Below are positions 7,792-18,886 of a stretch of DNA of 64,000 nt, piece after piece. Position numbers and translations under genes: made by a program. Under the pieces are notes generated by a model, which had not been told where the DNA came from, searched no databases, and worked only from the letters and a program-made list of their open reading frames with translations. The stretch is from NCBI RefSeq assembly GCF_016735695.1, contig NZ_JAERQD010000019.1, forward strand, positions 57,628 to 121,627. The letters are read 5' to 3'. How positions within the stretch are numbered: position 1 is the stretch's first letter; every line of letters begins with the position of its first letter. This DNA comes from Microvirga zambiensis WSM3693 (GTDB lineage Bacteria; Pseudomonadota; Alphaproteobacteria; Rhizobiales; Beijerinckiaceae).

Positions 7792-7963
7792 GGCGGCGAA
7801 CAATACAGGAACGGGATTGCCGGAGGCCAGAGGCGCGGGATAGGGTTAGGCATCCGGGCAGGTGGAACCTGTGGATGGCTCTTCCGCTTTGACCTGATCG
7901 TCGGGGCGAATGCATATCTGCCCTGCAATCGGCAGGCGGACAAAATCTTTGCGCGCGGCCTAG

Positions 7964-9496
7964 ATGGGCACTCTTCCGAACACGATGGACACGATGGACC
8001 AATCACCGAACGAGCGTCCGCAGGGCAGCCCGGCTCCCGCCCTCAGCCATGCCGAGATCCGCACGATCATCCTCGGCGTCCTGCTCGCCATGTTTCTCGC
8101 GGCGCTCGACCAGACCATCATCGCGACGGCGCTGCCGACCATCGGCCGCGAGCTCGGCGACCTGGAGCACCTGCCCTGGATCGTGACCGTCTACCTCCTG
8201 ACTTCGACCGCAGTCACGCCGCTCTACGGCAAGTTCAGCGATTCCTATGGCCGGCGCGTCACCATGCTGATCGGCATCGTCATCTTCATCGCCGGGTCCA
8301 TCGCATGCGCACTGGCGCCGACCATGTTTGTCCTCATCCTGGCGCGCGCGCTGCAGGGGGTCGGCGGCGGCGGCCTGATCGCGCTCGCCCAGACCATCAT
8401 CGCCGACATCGTGGCGCCGCGGGAACGTGGGCGCTATCAGGTCTATTTCGCCAGCGTCTTCATGACCTCGAGCCTGCTCGGCCCGGTGCTGGGCGGCTTC
8501 TTCGCCGAGCACCTGCACTGGTCGGTGATCTTCTGGATCAACATTCCGCTCGGCTTCATCGCCCTGTTCATCGCCTTCCACAGCCTGAAGAAGCTGCCGC
8601 GCCACGACCGTCCGCACCGGCTCGATCTGCTCGGCGCAGCCCTTCTGGTGGCGGCCACCGTCGCCTTGCTTCTGGGTCTGAGCTGGGGCGGGATCCGCTT
8701 TCCCTGGGCCTCCCTGCCGGTGCTCGGGCTCTTCGCCGCCTCGCTCGGGCTCTGGGGTCTCTTCGCCATACGCATGCGCATGGCGCCGGAGCCGCTGATT
8801 CCGCCGGGCGTGCTGCACAATCCGGTGGTTCGGATGGCGGTGCTCTCCGCCTGTTTCGGCATGGGCACCTATATCGGGCTCACGATCTACCTGCCCGTCT
8901 ATTTCGAGGCCGTGCGCGGCCTCTCGGCGAGCCATTCCGGCCTTTCCCTGATCCCGCTCATGGCCGGGACCGTTGTCGGAGCCACCATGTCCGGCCGTAC
9001 CATGGCGAAGGTGAAGCATTACAAGCGGCTGCCCATTGCCGGCCTTCTCGTCGCCATGGCGACAACCGGCCTGCTCGCAGCCTATGGCCAGTCCCTCTCC
9101 ATCGTTTCCGTCGAGATCGTCCTCGCGATCATCAGCGTCGGCCTCGGAACCGTGCTGCCGGTGACCATGGTGTCGACGCAGAACGCGGTCGCGCCGCACC
9201 AGATGGGCACCGCGACCGGCACGGCGAACTTCTTCCGCTCGCTTGGCGGCGCCTTCATCGTCGCGATCTTCGGCGCCATCGTGATCGGCGGCTCGGGCCT
9301 GAGCGGGGCCGCGAGCTTCGAGGCGCTGGGTGCTGCGGCGGCCCAGAGCGGGGTCGATCTCGGCCACGTGTTCAGCTACGTGTTCATGGCGGCGCTTGTC
9401 GGCTTCGGCCTGTCGCTCGCCTTTCTCCTCGCCATGGAGGAGCGGCCCCTGCGCGGCAGCGCCGTCAAGGCGGCGGAAGCCGCGATCGCCGATTGA
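7964..9496 (+). CDS. MFS multidrug efflux transporter, DHA2 (EmrB/QacA) family
   Basis: 510 residues with about 14 predicted membrane helices. Helix 1 carries LDQTIIATALPTI, the DHA2 motif. The helix 2-3 loop has KFSDSYGRRV, a form of MFS motif A. Helix 5 has SVFMTSSLLGPVLGGFF, the antiporter motif C. It should export hydrophobic cations or drugs using the proton gradient. ATGs at 7964, 7985 and 7994 are all possible starts and none has a strong ribosome binding site. There is no EmrA-like partner or local regulator. Confidence 0.85.
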   Translation: MGTLPNTMDTMDQSPNERPQGSPAPALSHAEIRTIILGVLLAMFLAALDQTIIATALPTIGRELGDLEHLPWIVTVYLLTSTAVTPLYGKFSDSYGRRVTMLIGIVIFIAGSIACALAPTMFVLILARALQGVGGGGLIALAQTIIADIVAPRERGRYQVYFASVFMTSSLLGPVLGGFFAEHLHWSVIFWINIPLGFIALFIAFHSLKKLPRHDRPHRLDLLGAALLVAATVALLLGLSWGGIRFPWASLPVLGLFAASLGLWGLFAIRMRMAPEPLIPPGVLHNPVVRMAVLSACFGMGTYIGLTIYLPVYFEAVRGLSASHSGLSLIPLMAGTVVGATMSGRTMAKVKHYKRLPIAGLLVAMATTGLLAAYGQSLSIVSVEIVLAIISVGLGTVLPVTMVSTQNAVAPHQMGTATGTANFFRSLGGAFIVAIFGAIVIGGSGLSGAASFEALGAAAAQSGVDLGHVFSYVFMAALVGFGLSLAFLLAMEERPLRGSAVKAAEAAIAD

Positions 9497-9640
9497 TCGG
9501 CCCCGCCGGTTTCCCTGCTCTGCGGCGTCATGGCTGGGGATAGGGCATCTCCCCTGTGGAGAGCTTGGTTTCCCCCGGCACTTCCTTAAGCCTTGCCGTG
9601 TTAGGACCGTGCCGGTTTTGGCAATGCAAGAGGGAGGCTG

Positions 9641-11185
9641 ATGAAGGTCGGCATCGATATGGGAGCGGCGTCCTCCGCCCCTGGAGGACAATCGGCGCTG
9701 CTCGACCTGGAAGAGCTTCTGGCGACGCGTCTGCTCGTCCAGGGCAATTCCGGCTCCGGCAAGTCGCATCTCCTGCGCCGTCTTCTCGAGCAGAGCGCCA
9801 ACCTCGTCCAGCAGGCCATCATCGATCCCGAGGGCGATTTCGTCACCCTCGCCGACAGATTCGGCCACGTGGTGGTCGATGCGTCACGCAGCGAGGGCGA
9901 CCTGCAGCGCATCGCCGCCCGCGTCCGCCAGCACCGGGTCTCGGTGGTGCTGAGCCTCGAGGGCCTCGATTCGGAGGCGCAGATGCGCTGCGCCGCGGCC
10001 TTCCTCGGCGGCCTCTTCGATGCGGAACGCGATTACTGGTATCCGATGCTGGTCGTGGTCGACGAGGCGCAGCTCTTCGCGCCCGCTGCCGCCGGCGACG
10101 TGTCGGACGAGGCCAGAAAAGTCTCCCTCGGCGCCATGACCAACCTCATGTGCCGCGGCCGAAAGCGCGGATTGGCGGGCATCATCGCCACCCAGCGCCT
10201 CGCCAAGCTCGCCAAGAACGTGGCGGCGGAAGCCTCGAACTTCCTCATGGGCCGCACCTTCCTCGATATCGACATGGCCCGCGCCGCCGACCTTCTGGGC
10301 ATGGAGCGCCGCCAGGCCGAGATGTTCCGCGACCTCGAGCGCGGCCATTTCGTGGCGCTCGGTCCCGCCCTCTCACGCCGCCCGCTGCCGATCCGCATCG
10401 GCGCCGTCGAAACCTCGACCCGCAGCGGCACCTTCAAGCTGATGCCGCTGCCGGAGCAGCCCAAGGAAGAGGCCCGCGATCTCATCTTCAAGGCCGGCGA
10501 GGACGAGGTGGTGGCACGGCCGGTCATGCCGCGCCGCGCGCCCCCGCCGCCGCCTGCTCCCTCGACCAACGATCTCCTGGCCCAGCTCGCCCGCACGCGG
10601 CCCGCTGCCGCACCGGAGCCTCAGCCAGAGGAAACCGCGCAATCCAAGGCCGAGCGCGAGGCCGCTCTCGATGCGATCCTGCGCGAGATCCTGGACGATC
10701 CCGAAGCCGCGTTCCGCTCGGTCGCCGTTCTGTATCAGGATTTTCTCGTCCGCTGCCGCATCCGCCGCGTCTCCGGCGAGCCGCTCAACCTCAACGCCTT
10801 CCGCCGCCGCCTCGCGGTCGCCCGCGCCGGCGTCGATACGGCGACCGCCGAAGGCTCGGAATGGGACCGCGCAGTCGCCTACGCCGCCGATCTGGCCGAG
10901 GACATCCAGGGCGTCTTCCTGCTCCTCGCCCGCGCGGCCATGGAAGGCTCGGCCTGCCCGCCCGACGGCGAGATCGCGCGGGCCTGCGGCAGCCGCTCGC
11001 CGGGACGCGCCCGGCGCCTCATCGCCTATATGGAAAGCCGCAACATCGTCGTGACCCGCAACGACCCGCGCGGCCTGCGCATCATCGCGCTCCCCGACCT
11101 CGGCTGGGAGACCGGTCCCGGCGATCCGAACGCCTTCGAGGAGCCGCAGGCGCCGGAGCCGCGGGATCTGTTCGCGGTGGGGTAG
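9641..11185 (+). CDS. HerA-like (DUF87) ATPase
   Basis: 514 residues with GGGAGGCTG just ahead of ATG 9641. The Walker A motif GNSGSGKS is at 35-42 and Walker B MLVVVDEAQ at 136-144. A conserved GRKRGLAGIIATQR segment follows, typical of HerA/FtsK-type DUF87 ATPases. Residues about 290-335 are proline-rich and probably a flexible linker. The C-terminal helical domain contains RSPGRARRLIAYMESRNIVV, which resembles a winged helix. The family includes DNA-translocating motors that often pair with the NurA nuclease, but no nuclease gene is adjacent. The function here is therefore open. Confidence 0.75.
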   Translation: MKVGIDMGAASSAPGGQSALLDLEELLATRLLVQGNSGSGKSHLLRRLLEQSANLVQQAIIDPEGDFVTLADRFGHVVVDASRSEGDLQRIAARVRQHRVSVVLSLEGLDSEAQMRCAAAFLGGLFDAERDYWYPMLVVVDEAQLFAPAAAGDVSDEARKVSLGAMTNLMCRGRKRGLAGIIATQRLAKLAKNVAAEASNFLMGRTFLDIDMARAADLLGMERRQAEMFRDLERGHFVALGPALSRRPLPIRIGAVETSTRSGTFKLMPLPEQPKEEARDLIFKAGEDEVVARPVMPRRAPPPPPAPSTNDLLAQLARTRPAAAPEPQPEETAQSKAEREAALDAILREILDDPEAAFRSVAVLYQDFLVRCRIRRVSGEPLNLNAFRRRLAVARAGVDTATAEGSEWDRAVAYAADLAEDIQGVFLLLARAAMEGSACPPDGEIARACGSRSPGRARRLIAYMESRNIVVTRNDPRGLRIIALPDLGWETGPGDPNAFEEPQAPEPRDLFAVG

Positions 11186-11373
11186 AAAGCGATCATCACG
11201 AACGTTTGAAGCGATCACGGCTTCAGCCGCTTCTGCCTTTCCAGGACGATGGCAGCTGATTGATCGGATCCATCAATCAATTTGTAGAGTATCCGTCACC
11301 GCCCGGCCAAAGAGTGTTGCATCATTGCGCCCCTCGCCCGTCTGATTCGGGCGGAGACGATGAGCTCAAGCCG

Positions 11374-13224
<1,851 letters not shown>

Positions 13225-13258
13225 CAGTTGGGGTGCATCCAGGTCTGTACAGCCCCGA

Positions 13259-13361
13259 CGTCATCACCGGCCTCGTGCCGGTGATCTCGATTCGAAAGGC
13301 GTCGTGATTCACAGAATCGGGGTGGCCGGGACAAGCCCGGCCATGACATCGCGAATGTCAT
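13259..13361. repeat. interspersed palindromic repeat (CGTCATCACCGG...CCGGCCATGAC)
   Basis: The left hairpin CACCGGCCTCGTGCCGGTG and right hairpin GGCCGGGACAAGCCCGGCC are bounded by CGTCAT (13259-13264) and ATGAC (13343-13347). The right boundary continues into a second small dyad, ATGACAT-CGCGA-ATGTCAT (13343-13361). The element belongs to the same class as those at 6455, 14939 and 63776. It lies between the ABC transporter stop and the next promoter. Confidence 0.7.
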
Positions 13362-13455
13362 CACAGGCTTGTGCCTTCCCGCATGCGGCCGCCGCTCGCC
13401 TGCCCTGCGAAAGATGAACCTCCTTCGCCCTTTCATGCCGGCGCGAACCTCGATA

Positions 13456-13494
13456 TTGTCGCGCCGTTCATCTTTTGCGAGATATAATAACATT
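13456..13494 (+). promoter_or_regulatory. candidate promoter of the AbgB-like gene, possibly leaderless
   Basis: A perfect TATAAT hexamer lies at 13483-13488, and the ATG of the gene is at 13495. The usual start of transcription, 6-7 bases past the hexamer, falls on the ATG itself. No Shine-Dalgarno motif is seen. A TTGTCG at 13456-13461 could be the -35 element, but the 21-bp spacer is long. This points to a leaderless message. Confidence 0.45.
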
Positions 13495-14931
13495 ATGAAT
13501 AATGATCGCCTGAGCCTTGAGGCCATTTCACGCCATGTCGATGCCAAGGCCGAAGATTACTGCTCCTTGAGCGACCGCATCTGGGCGGCGCCGGAACTGG
13601 CCTTCGAGGAGCACCGCGCCGTCGCCGAGCAGACCGCCATGCTTGAGCGCGAGGGCTTCCGCATCACCACCGATGTCGGCGGCATGGCGACGGCCTTCAT
13701 CGCCGAATGGGGCTCTGGCGGTCCGGTCGTCGGGATCCTCGGCGAGTTCGATGCCCTTCCCGATCTCGCGCAGATCTCCGGCGTCACCGAACACAAGCCG
13801 ACCACCGCCGGAACGCCCGGCCATGGCTGTGGCCACAACCTGCTCGGAGCAGGTTCGGCGTTGGCCGCCGTCGCGCTGAAGGATGCGCTCCAGGCGGAGG
13901 GCATCGCCGGCACCGTGCGCTATTACGGCTGCCCGGCGGAGGAGAGCGGATCGGGAAAGACCTTCATGGCCCGTGCCGGCCTGTTCCATGATCTCGACGC
14001 CGCCTTCTGCTGGCATCCGAGCGTCGTCAACGAGGTTCAGACCAATTCGTCGCTTGCCTGCATCCAGGCCTACTTTCGCTTCAGGGGCCGCGCGGCGCAT
14101 GCGGCCGCAGCACCGCATGTCGGGCGCTCGGCGCTCGATGCGGTCGAGCTGATGAATGTGGGCGTCAACTACATGCGCGAGCACATGCCTTCCGACGCGC
14201 GCGTGCATTATGCGACCACCAATACGGGCGGCAGCGCGCCGAACGTGGTGCAAGCCTTCGCGGAATCGCTCTATCTCGTGCGCTCGCCGCATCTGCCCGA
14301 TGCGGAGCGCCTGTTCGAGCGCGTAAAGCGGATCGCCGAAGGCGCCGCGCTGATGACGGAAACCTCCGTCGCCGTGCAGATCACCGACGCCACCTCAAAC
14401 GTTCTGCCCAACAAGGCCTTGCAGGAGGCCATGTACGAGAACATGCGCCGCCTCGGTCCGCCCGCCTTCGATGAGGCCGATATCGCCTTCGCTCAGAAGC
14501 TGCAGAAGGACGCGCTGACCGAGGAAGAGATCCTCGCCAGCGTGAAGCCGCACGATCTGTCCTTGAAGACCAAGGTGCTGCATGAGGGCGTGCTCGCCAT
14601 GCCGGCACGCGAGGAGGTCATGATGGGCACCACCGATGTGGGTGATGTGAGCTGGATCGTGCCGACGGTGCAATGCCACACGGCCTGTTTCGCCATCGGC
14701 ACGCCCTTCCACACCTGGCAGCTTGTCGCGCAAGGAAATCTGCCCGCGGCGCACAAGGGCATGGTGCTGGCGGCCAAGGCCATGGCGGCCACCGCTGCCG
14801 ACGTCTTACGCAATCCCGATCTCGTCGCCCGCGCCAAAGCGGAACTGAAGGAGCGCAACGGCGGGCGCGACTATCTCTGCCCGATCCCGGAGGACGTCAC
14901 GCCGGACGATCTGCGCGCGAAAGCCGCCTAA
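13495..14931 (+). CDS. M20 family amidohydrolase, AbgB-like
   Basis: 478 residues from ATG 13495. Metal-site and fold signatures of the M20D peptidases are visible: ILGEFDALP, TPGHGCGHNLLGAG, GCPAEESGSGK, a dimerisation domain with FRGRAAHAAAAPHVGRSALDA, and TPFHTWQLVAQG near the end. The closest match I recall is p-aminobenzoyl-glutamate hydrolase subunit B, which acts on folate breakdown products. An AbgA partner and AbgT transporter are absent, so the natural substrate may differ. The start was chosen because homologues begin near this methionine. Confidence 0.85.
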   Translation: MNNDRLSLEAISRHVDAKAEDYCSLSDRIWAAPELAFEEHRAVAEQTAMLEREGFRITTDVGGMATAFIAEWGSGGPVVGILGEFDALPDLAQISGVTEHKPTTAGTPGHGCGHNLLGAGSALAAVALKDALQAEGIAGTVRYYGCPAEESGSGKTFMARAGLFHDLDAAFCWHPSVVNEVQTNSSLACIQAYFRFRGRAAHAAAAPHVGRSALDAVELMNVGVNYMREHMPSDARVHYATTNTGGSAPNVVQAFAESLYLVRSPHLPDAERLFERVKRIAEGAALMTETSVAVQITDATSNVLPNKALQEAMYENMRRLGPPAFDEADIAFAQKLQKDALTEEEILASVKPHDLSLKTKVLHEGVLAMPAREEVMMGTTDVGDVSWIVPTVQCHTACFAIGTPFHTWQLVAQGNLPAAHKGMVLAAKAMAATAADVLRNPDLVARAKAELKERNGGRDYLCPIPEDVTPDDLRAKAA

Positions 14932-14938
14932 CTCTCGC

Positions 14939-15046
14939 CGTCATCCCCGGACTTGTTCCGGGGACCCACGCCTTGTTCCGGGGACCCACGCCTTGTTCTG
15001 CAACTGTGCAAAGACGTGGATGGCCGGAACAGGTCCGGCCATGACG
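14939..15046. repeat. interspersed palindromic repeat with internal 20-bp duplication
   Basis: The outer ends are CGTCAT (14939-14944) and ATGACG (15041-15046). The left arm contains TTGTTCCGGGGACCCACGCC twice in tandem (period 20). The right arm carries the matching AAAGACGTGGATGGCCGGAAC. The doubled arm is an expansion unique to this copy. It separates two plus-strand genes and could act as a processing or attenuation hairpin. Confidence 0.7.
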
Positions 15047-15168
15047 GAAGAGAATTGCTGCGCCAATTTTCGCGCTTGCATTTCAGCAAGATCGCCTTGG
15101 CATCCTGCGGGCTCGTAACGGCATCTTTGCAGGTCTATCTTCATCGCAACATTGATGGAGACAGCACC

Positions 15169-16107
15169 ATGAAGCTGACCGGAATTCACCATTTGACGGC
15201 CGTGACGGCCAACGCCGCAGGTAACCATGCCTTCTACACCCAGTCCTTGGGCATGCGGCTCGTCAAGAAGACCGTCAACCAGGACGATGTGAGCGCCTAT
15301 CACCTGTTCTATGCCGACGGCAAAGCCTCGCCCGGCACCGACATCACCTTCTTCGACTGGCCGGTAGAGCGCGAGAAGCGCGGCACCCACAGCATCGCCC
15401 AGACCGCGCTTCGCGTGAACGGCGAGGAGGCTCTGAAGTGGTGGAAGGATCGTTTGGACAGCCTGAGCATCCGCAGCGACAAGATCGTGGAGCGCGACGG
15501 GCGGCTCTCCCTCGACTTCGAGGATTTCGAAGGCCAGCGCCTGAGCCTCGTCGACGATGGCGGCAAGGGCGAGTTCCATCCCTGGGAGCGCAGCCCCGTT
15601 CCGGTCGAATACCAGATCCGCGGCCTCGGTCCGATCCGCCTCAGCGTGCCGAAGCTCGAGCGTACTGCCCGGGTGCTGACGGAGGCCATGGATATGCGTG
15701 CCGCCCGCGAATATCACGTGGGTGATACGCCGGTCCATGTGTTCGAGATGGGCGAGGGCGGTCCTGCCGCCGAGCTGCATGTGGCGGTCGAGCCCGGTCT
15801 GTCCCCCGCCCGTCAGGGCGCAGGCGGCGTGCATCACGTGGCCTTCCGCACGCCCAACGAGCAGACCTATCAGGAATGCTGGGAGAGGTTGCAGTCCCTG
15901 AAGGCGCCGTCGAGCGGACCTGTCGACCGCTACTACTTCCAGAGCCTGTATTTCCGTGAGCCGAACGGCATCCTGTTCGAGATAGCCACCGATGGCCCGG
16001 GATTCGCCACCGACGAGCCCATGGACAAGCTCGGCGAGCGCCTCGCCCTGCCGCCGTTCCTCGAGCCGCGGCGGGCCCAGATCGAAGCGGGGCTGAAGCC
16101 TCTTTAA
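15169..16107 (+). CDS. ring-cleaving dioxygenase-like VOC protein
   Basis: 312 residues from ATG 15169, with GGAG at 15157-15160 ahead. Two vicinal oxygen chelate modules are visible. The first opens [23 protein letters not shown] and the second contains [16 protein letters not shown]. Metal-ligand candidates are the first histidine of HHLT, H in VHHVAF and the glutamate of [12 protein letters not shown]. The pattern matches the glyoxalase/MhqO-like group of hydroquinone or catechol dioxygenases (about 310 residues). The actual aromatic substrate is unknown. A terminator follows at 16152-16182. Confidence 0.8.
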   Translation: MKLTGIHHLTAVTANAAGNHAFYTQSLGMRLVKKTVNQDDVSAYHLFYADGKASPGTDITFFDWPVEREKRGTHSIAQTALRVNGEEALKWWKDRLDSLSIRSDKIVERDGRLSLDFEDFEGQRLSLVDDGGKGEFHPWERSPVPVEYQIRGLGPIRLSVPKLERTARVLTEAMDMRAAREYHVGDTPVHVFEMGEGGPAAELHVAVEPGLSPARQGAGGVHHVAFRTPNEQTYQECWERLQSLKAPSSGPVDRYYFQSLYFREPNGILFEIATDGPGFATDEPMDKLGERLALPPFLEPRRAQIEAGLKPL

Positions 16108-16151
16108 AAGGTCTTGCGTTCCGACCGCCCAACTCAAGGGATTTCCGGATG

Positions 16152-16185
16152 AGGCCGTCTCAGCCTAGCGTTGAGGCGGCCTTTA
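16152..16185 (+). terminator. intrinsic terminator after the VOC gene
   Basis: The arms AGGCCGTCTCA (16152-16162) and TGAGGCGGCCT (16172-16182) pair with one G-U and a 9-nt loop. They are followed by a short T-run (TTTA). It lies 45 bases after the stop codon of the dioxygenase-like gene. Confidence 0.75.
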
Positions 16186-16325
16186 CGTTACCGCTACGCT
16201 TCAATAACTATTACAAAATAACACCTGCAGATTCGCCGCTTTTACTTGCGCGACAGAGTTGTGTAACACTTTGCTCAAATTTATGTGTTGCTATCGCTTG
16301 TATTACTTTTCCGTAGGGGATCGGC

Positions 16326-16844
16326 ATGTTCAGGGGCAAGGTGAAAACGGGTCTGATGGGGGCGCTTGTCGCTTTCGTCGGCGTCATTGGGGTGGCTTAC
16401 GCCGCAACTCTCGCCGCTCCGACGGAGCGGGCGGTCCTGACGATTACGGGCAAGATCGCCGTGACCAACAAGGACAACACGGCGCAGTTCGACCGCCCGA
16501 TGCTGGAATCCCTCGGTATGGTGGCCGTCGAGACGACCACTCCCTGGCACGAAGGCAAGGTCAAGTTCGAAGGCATTCCGGTCGACAAGCTCATGAAGCA
16601 GGTCGGCGCGACCGGCGACCGCGTCGTCGTGACGGCTCTGAACGACTATACCACCGAGATCCCGATGGAGGATTTCGCGAAGTACAAAGTCATTCTGGCG
16701 ATCAAGCGCAATGGCGAGTACATGCCGGTGCGCGACAAGGGTCCCCTGTTCATCATCTATCCTTATGACAGCGATCCCGAGCTGAAGAGCCAGACCTATT
16801 ATGCCCGCTCGGCCTGGCAGGTCGCCAAGATCGATGTGAGATAG
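16326..16844 (+). CDS. periplasmic molybdopterin-oxidoreductase-fold protein, no cysteine
   Basis: 172 residues. A signal peptide covers about residues 1-26 (basic MFRGKVK, hydrophobic core, cleavage after VAYA). The mature part has LTITGKIAVTN, FEGIPVDKLMKQVGA and NDYTTEIPMEDF, and then GPLFIIYPYD. This is the small pterin-binding domain pattern seen in proteins annotated molybdopterin-dependent oxidoreductase. The protein contains no cysteine, so it cannot hold molybdenum by the cysteine ligand used in sulfite oxidase. A ligand-binding rather than catalytic role is likely. The next gene, a GGDEF/EAL protein with a periplasmic domain, starts 32 bases downstream. Confidence 0.75.
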   Translation: MFRGKVKTGLMGALVAFVGVIGVAYAATLAAPTERAVLTITGKIAVTNKDNTAQFDRPMLESLGMVAVETTTPWHEGKVKFEGIPVDKLMKQVGATGDRVVVTALNDYTTEIPMEDFAKYKVILAIKRNGEYMPVRDKGPLFIIYPYDSDPELKSQTYYARSAWQVAKIDVR

Positions 16845-16876
16845 CGAAGGCAAGGCTGCTTCCGGAGGCTGCCCAT

Positions 16877-18808
16877 TTGTCGCTGCGCACGTTCAAAACG
16901 GTCATTGCCATCGTGATTGGCGGCTTCATGATCGCCGGCGCCTATATTTCGGTGCTGGTGGTCGAACGCCAGGGTGCGCTGCGGCAGATCTCCGCCTACA
17001 ACCCCGCCTGGGAAGCAAGTCAGGCGGCCTCCGAATTCATCCGCCTCGAGCACCGGCTCGCACAGGTCGAGCGGCCGGACAGCGGCGTCGACAAGGACGA
17101 GGTCGAACTGCGCTACGACATCCTCGCCGGGCGCGTACACATGCTCAACGAGGGCGACTTCCACGAATTGCTCCGGCGCGACCCGGAGCATCAGGTCACC
17201 CTGCGCGCGCTTGAACAGGCTCTCACCTCCATCGAGCCGCTGATCAAGGAGCTGGGCCAGCCGGGCACCGTCACGCAGATCATGCAGGTGCTGCAGCCCT
17301 TCGAGGGCAGCCTGTCGCAGATCGCATCGACGGCGCTCATGTACGGCTCGGAAGTGATCCGCAGGGACCAGCAGGAGCTCATCCGTCTGCACTGGGTCTT
17401 CTCCGCCATCGCGGCCAGCCTGATCCTGATCGGAATCGTCCTGATCGCCCTCCTCAATCGGCACAACCGCCTGCTCGGGCGCGCCCATCAGGAACTGCAC
17501 GTGCTGGCCCACCAGGACGCGCTCACCGGCCTGCCCAACCGGGTGGTTCTGCGCGAGAAGCTGGAACAGGCTCTTGCGAGCATGAGGCCGCAGGGCCGCA
17601 CCGTCGCCGTGTCCTATCTGGATCTCGATCACTTCAAGGATGTGAACGATTCCTTCGGCCACGAGACCGGCGACGAACTGCTCAAGGCCGTGGCCGACCG
17701 GCTGCGTTCCTGCATTCCTCCCGGCGACGGCCAGGTGCGCAACCTGATCTCCCGCTTCGGCGGCGACGAGTTCGCCATCCTGCAGACCGGGATCCGCAGG
17801 CCGGAGGAGAGCGCCGTTCTCGCGAAGCGCGTCGTCGAAGCGCTGCAGGAGCCGTTCAGCGTCAACGGCCAGGAGATCTTCATCGGCACGAGCATCGGCA
17901 TCGCGCTGGCCCAGCGGCACATGAACTCGAGCCAGATCCTGAAGAACGCCGACATGGCGCTCTATCACGCCAAGGCGGATGGGCGCGGCACGTTCCGTTT
18001 CTTCGAGCCGGAAATGGACGCCCAGCTCCAGGCCCGCAGGGTGCTCGAGGTCGACCTGCGCAAGGCGATGGGGAACGATGAGTTCGAGCTCTACTACCAG
18101 CCGCAGATCAATATCGAAGCCAACGAGATCGGCGGCTTCGAGGCGCTCCTGCGCTGGCACCATCCCGAGCGTGGTCTCGTCCCCCCGGCGGAGTTCATCC
18201 CCGTCATCGAGGATACCGGGCTCATCGGACCGCTCGGTGACTGGATCATCGAGGAAGCCTGCAAGGAAGCGGCCTCCTGGCCGCGGGACATCAACGTCGC
18301 GGTCAATCTTTCACCGATACAGTTCCGCAACCGCGGCCTCGTGCAAAGCGTCACCCGGGCTCTTGCGATATCGGGGCTGGCGCCGCATCGGCTCGAACTC
18401 GAGATCACCGAATCGGTCCTGCTCCAGGACAGCGAAACCACCGTCTCCACCCTGCACCAGCTGAGGCGGCTCGGCGTGCGCATCGCCATGGACGATTTCG
18501 GCACCGGCTATTCGTCCCTGAGCTATCTGCGCAGCTTTCCCTTCGACAAGATCAAGATCGACCAGTCCTTCGTGCGGGAGATGTCCCAGCGCACCGACTG
18601 CCTCGCGATCGTGCAATCCGTCGCCAATCTCGGCGCGAGCCTCGGCATGCCGACCGTGGCCGAAGGCATCGAGACGGAAGACCAGCTGCGCCAGATCCAG
18701 GCGGCGGGCTGCACCGACGCTCAAGGTTATTATTTCGGGCGGCCCAAGCCGGCACGGGAGCTGGTTCATACGCTTGCCGCCCTCAAGCACAAGGCCAAGG
18801 TGGCCTGA
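16877..18808 (+). CDS. membrane GGDEF-EAL protein (c-di-GMP turnover)
   Basis: 643 residues starting at TTG 16877, with GGAGG at 16864-16868. Two membrane helices (about 8-28 and 175-197) flank a periplasmic domain of about 145 residues. GGDEF is at 295-299 with DALTGLPNR and LDLDHFKDVNDSFGH upstream. EAL is at 422-424 with ELEITES, DDFGTGYSSLS, KIDQSFV and EGIE all conserved. Both diguanylate cyclase and phosphodiesterase sites look intact. The RxxD product-inhibition site before GGDEF is missing (QVRN instead). The pairing with the upstream periplasmic protein suggests that protein is the sensor input. Confidence 0.9.
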   Translation: MSLRTFKTVIAIVIGGFMIAGAYISVLVVERQGALRQISAYNPAWEASQAASEFIRLEHRLAQVERPDSGVDKDEVELRYDILAGRVHMLNEGDFHELLRRDPEHQVTLRALEQALTSIEPLIKELGQPGTVTQIMQVLQPFEGSLSQIASTALMYGSEVIRRDQQELIRLHWVFSAIAASLILIGIVLIALLNRHNRLLGRAHQELHVLAHQDALTGLPNRVVLREKLEQALASMRPQGRTVAVSYLDLDHFKDVNDSFGHETGDELLKAVADRLRSCIPPGDGQVRNLISRFGGDEFAILQTGIRRPEESAVLAKRVVEALQEPFSVNGQEIFIGTSIGIALAQRHMNSSQILKNADMALYHAKADGRGTFRFFEPEMDAQLQARRVLEVDLRKAMGNDEFELYYQPQINIEANEIGGFEALLRWHHPERGLVPPAEFIPVIEDTGLIGPLGDWIIEEACKEAASWPRDINVAVNLSPIQFRNRGLVQSVTRALAISGLAPHRLELEITESVLLQDSETTVSTLHQLRRLGVRIAMDDFGTGYSSLSYLRSFPFDKIKIDQSFVREMSQRTDCLAIVQSVANLGASLGMPTVAEGIETEDQLRQIQAAGCTDAQGYYFGRPKPARELVHTLAALKHKAKVA

Positions 18809-18886
18809 CGGAAGCGATCCGGAACCGATGAGAGACGGGATCCCCAAGCTTGGCTGTGCCAGGCTCCTCTCCTAAGATGGGGCGTG

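Noticed and set aside
6556..9543. A 995-codon plus-strand open frame across the YcaQ-like and MFS genes
   Set aside because: It is the out-of-frame shadow of two real genes on opposite strands. Its protein is arginine, proline and alanine rich with no domain. High G+C content makes such frames common.
8003..9868. A 621-codon minus-strand frame opposite the MFS pump
   Set aside because: It lies wholly antisense to a well-supported transporter, and the translation is low-complexity and charged.
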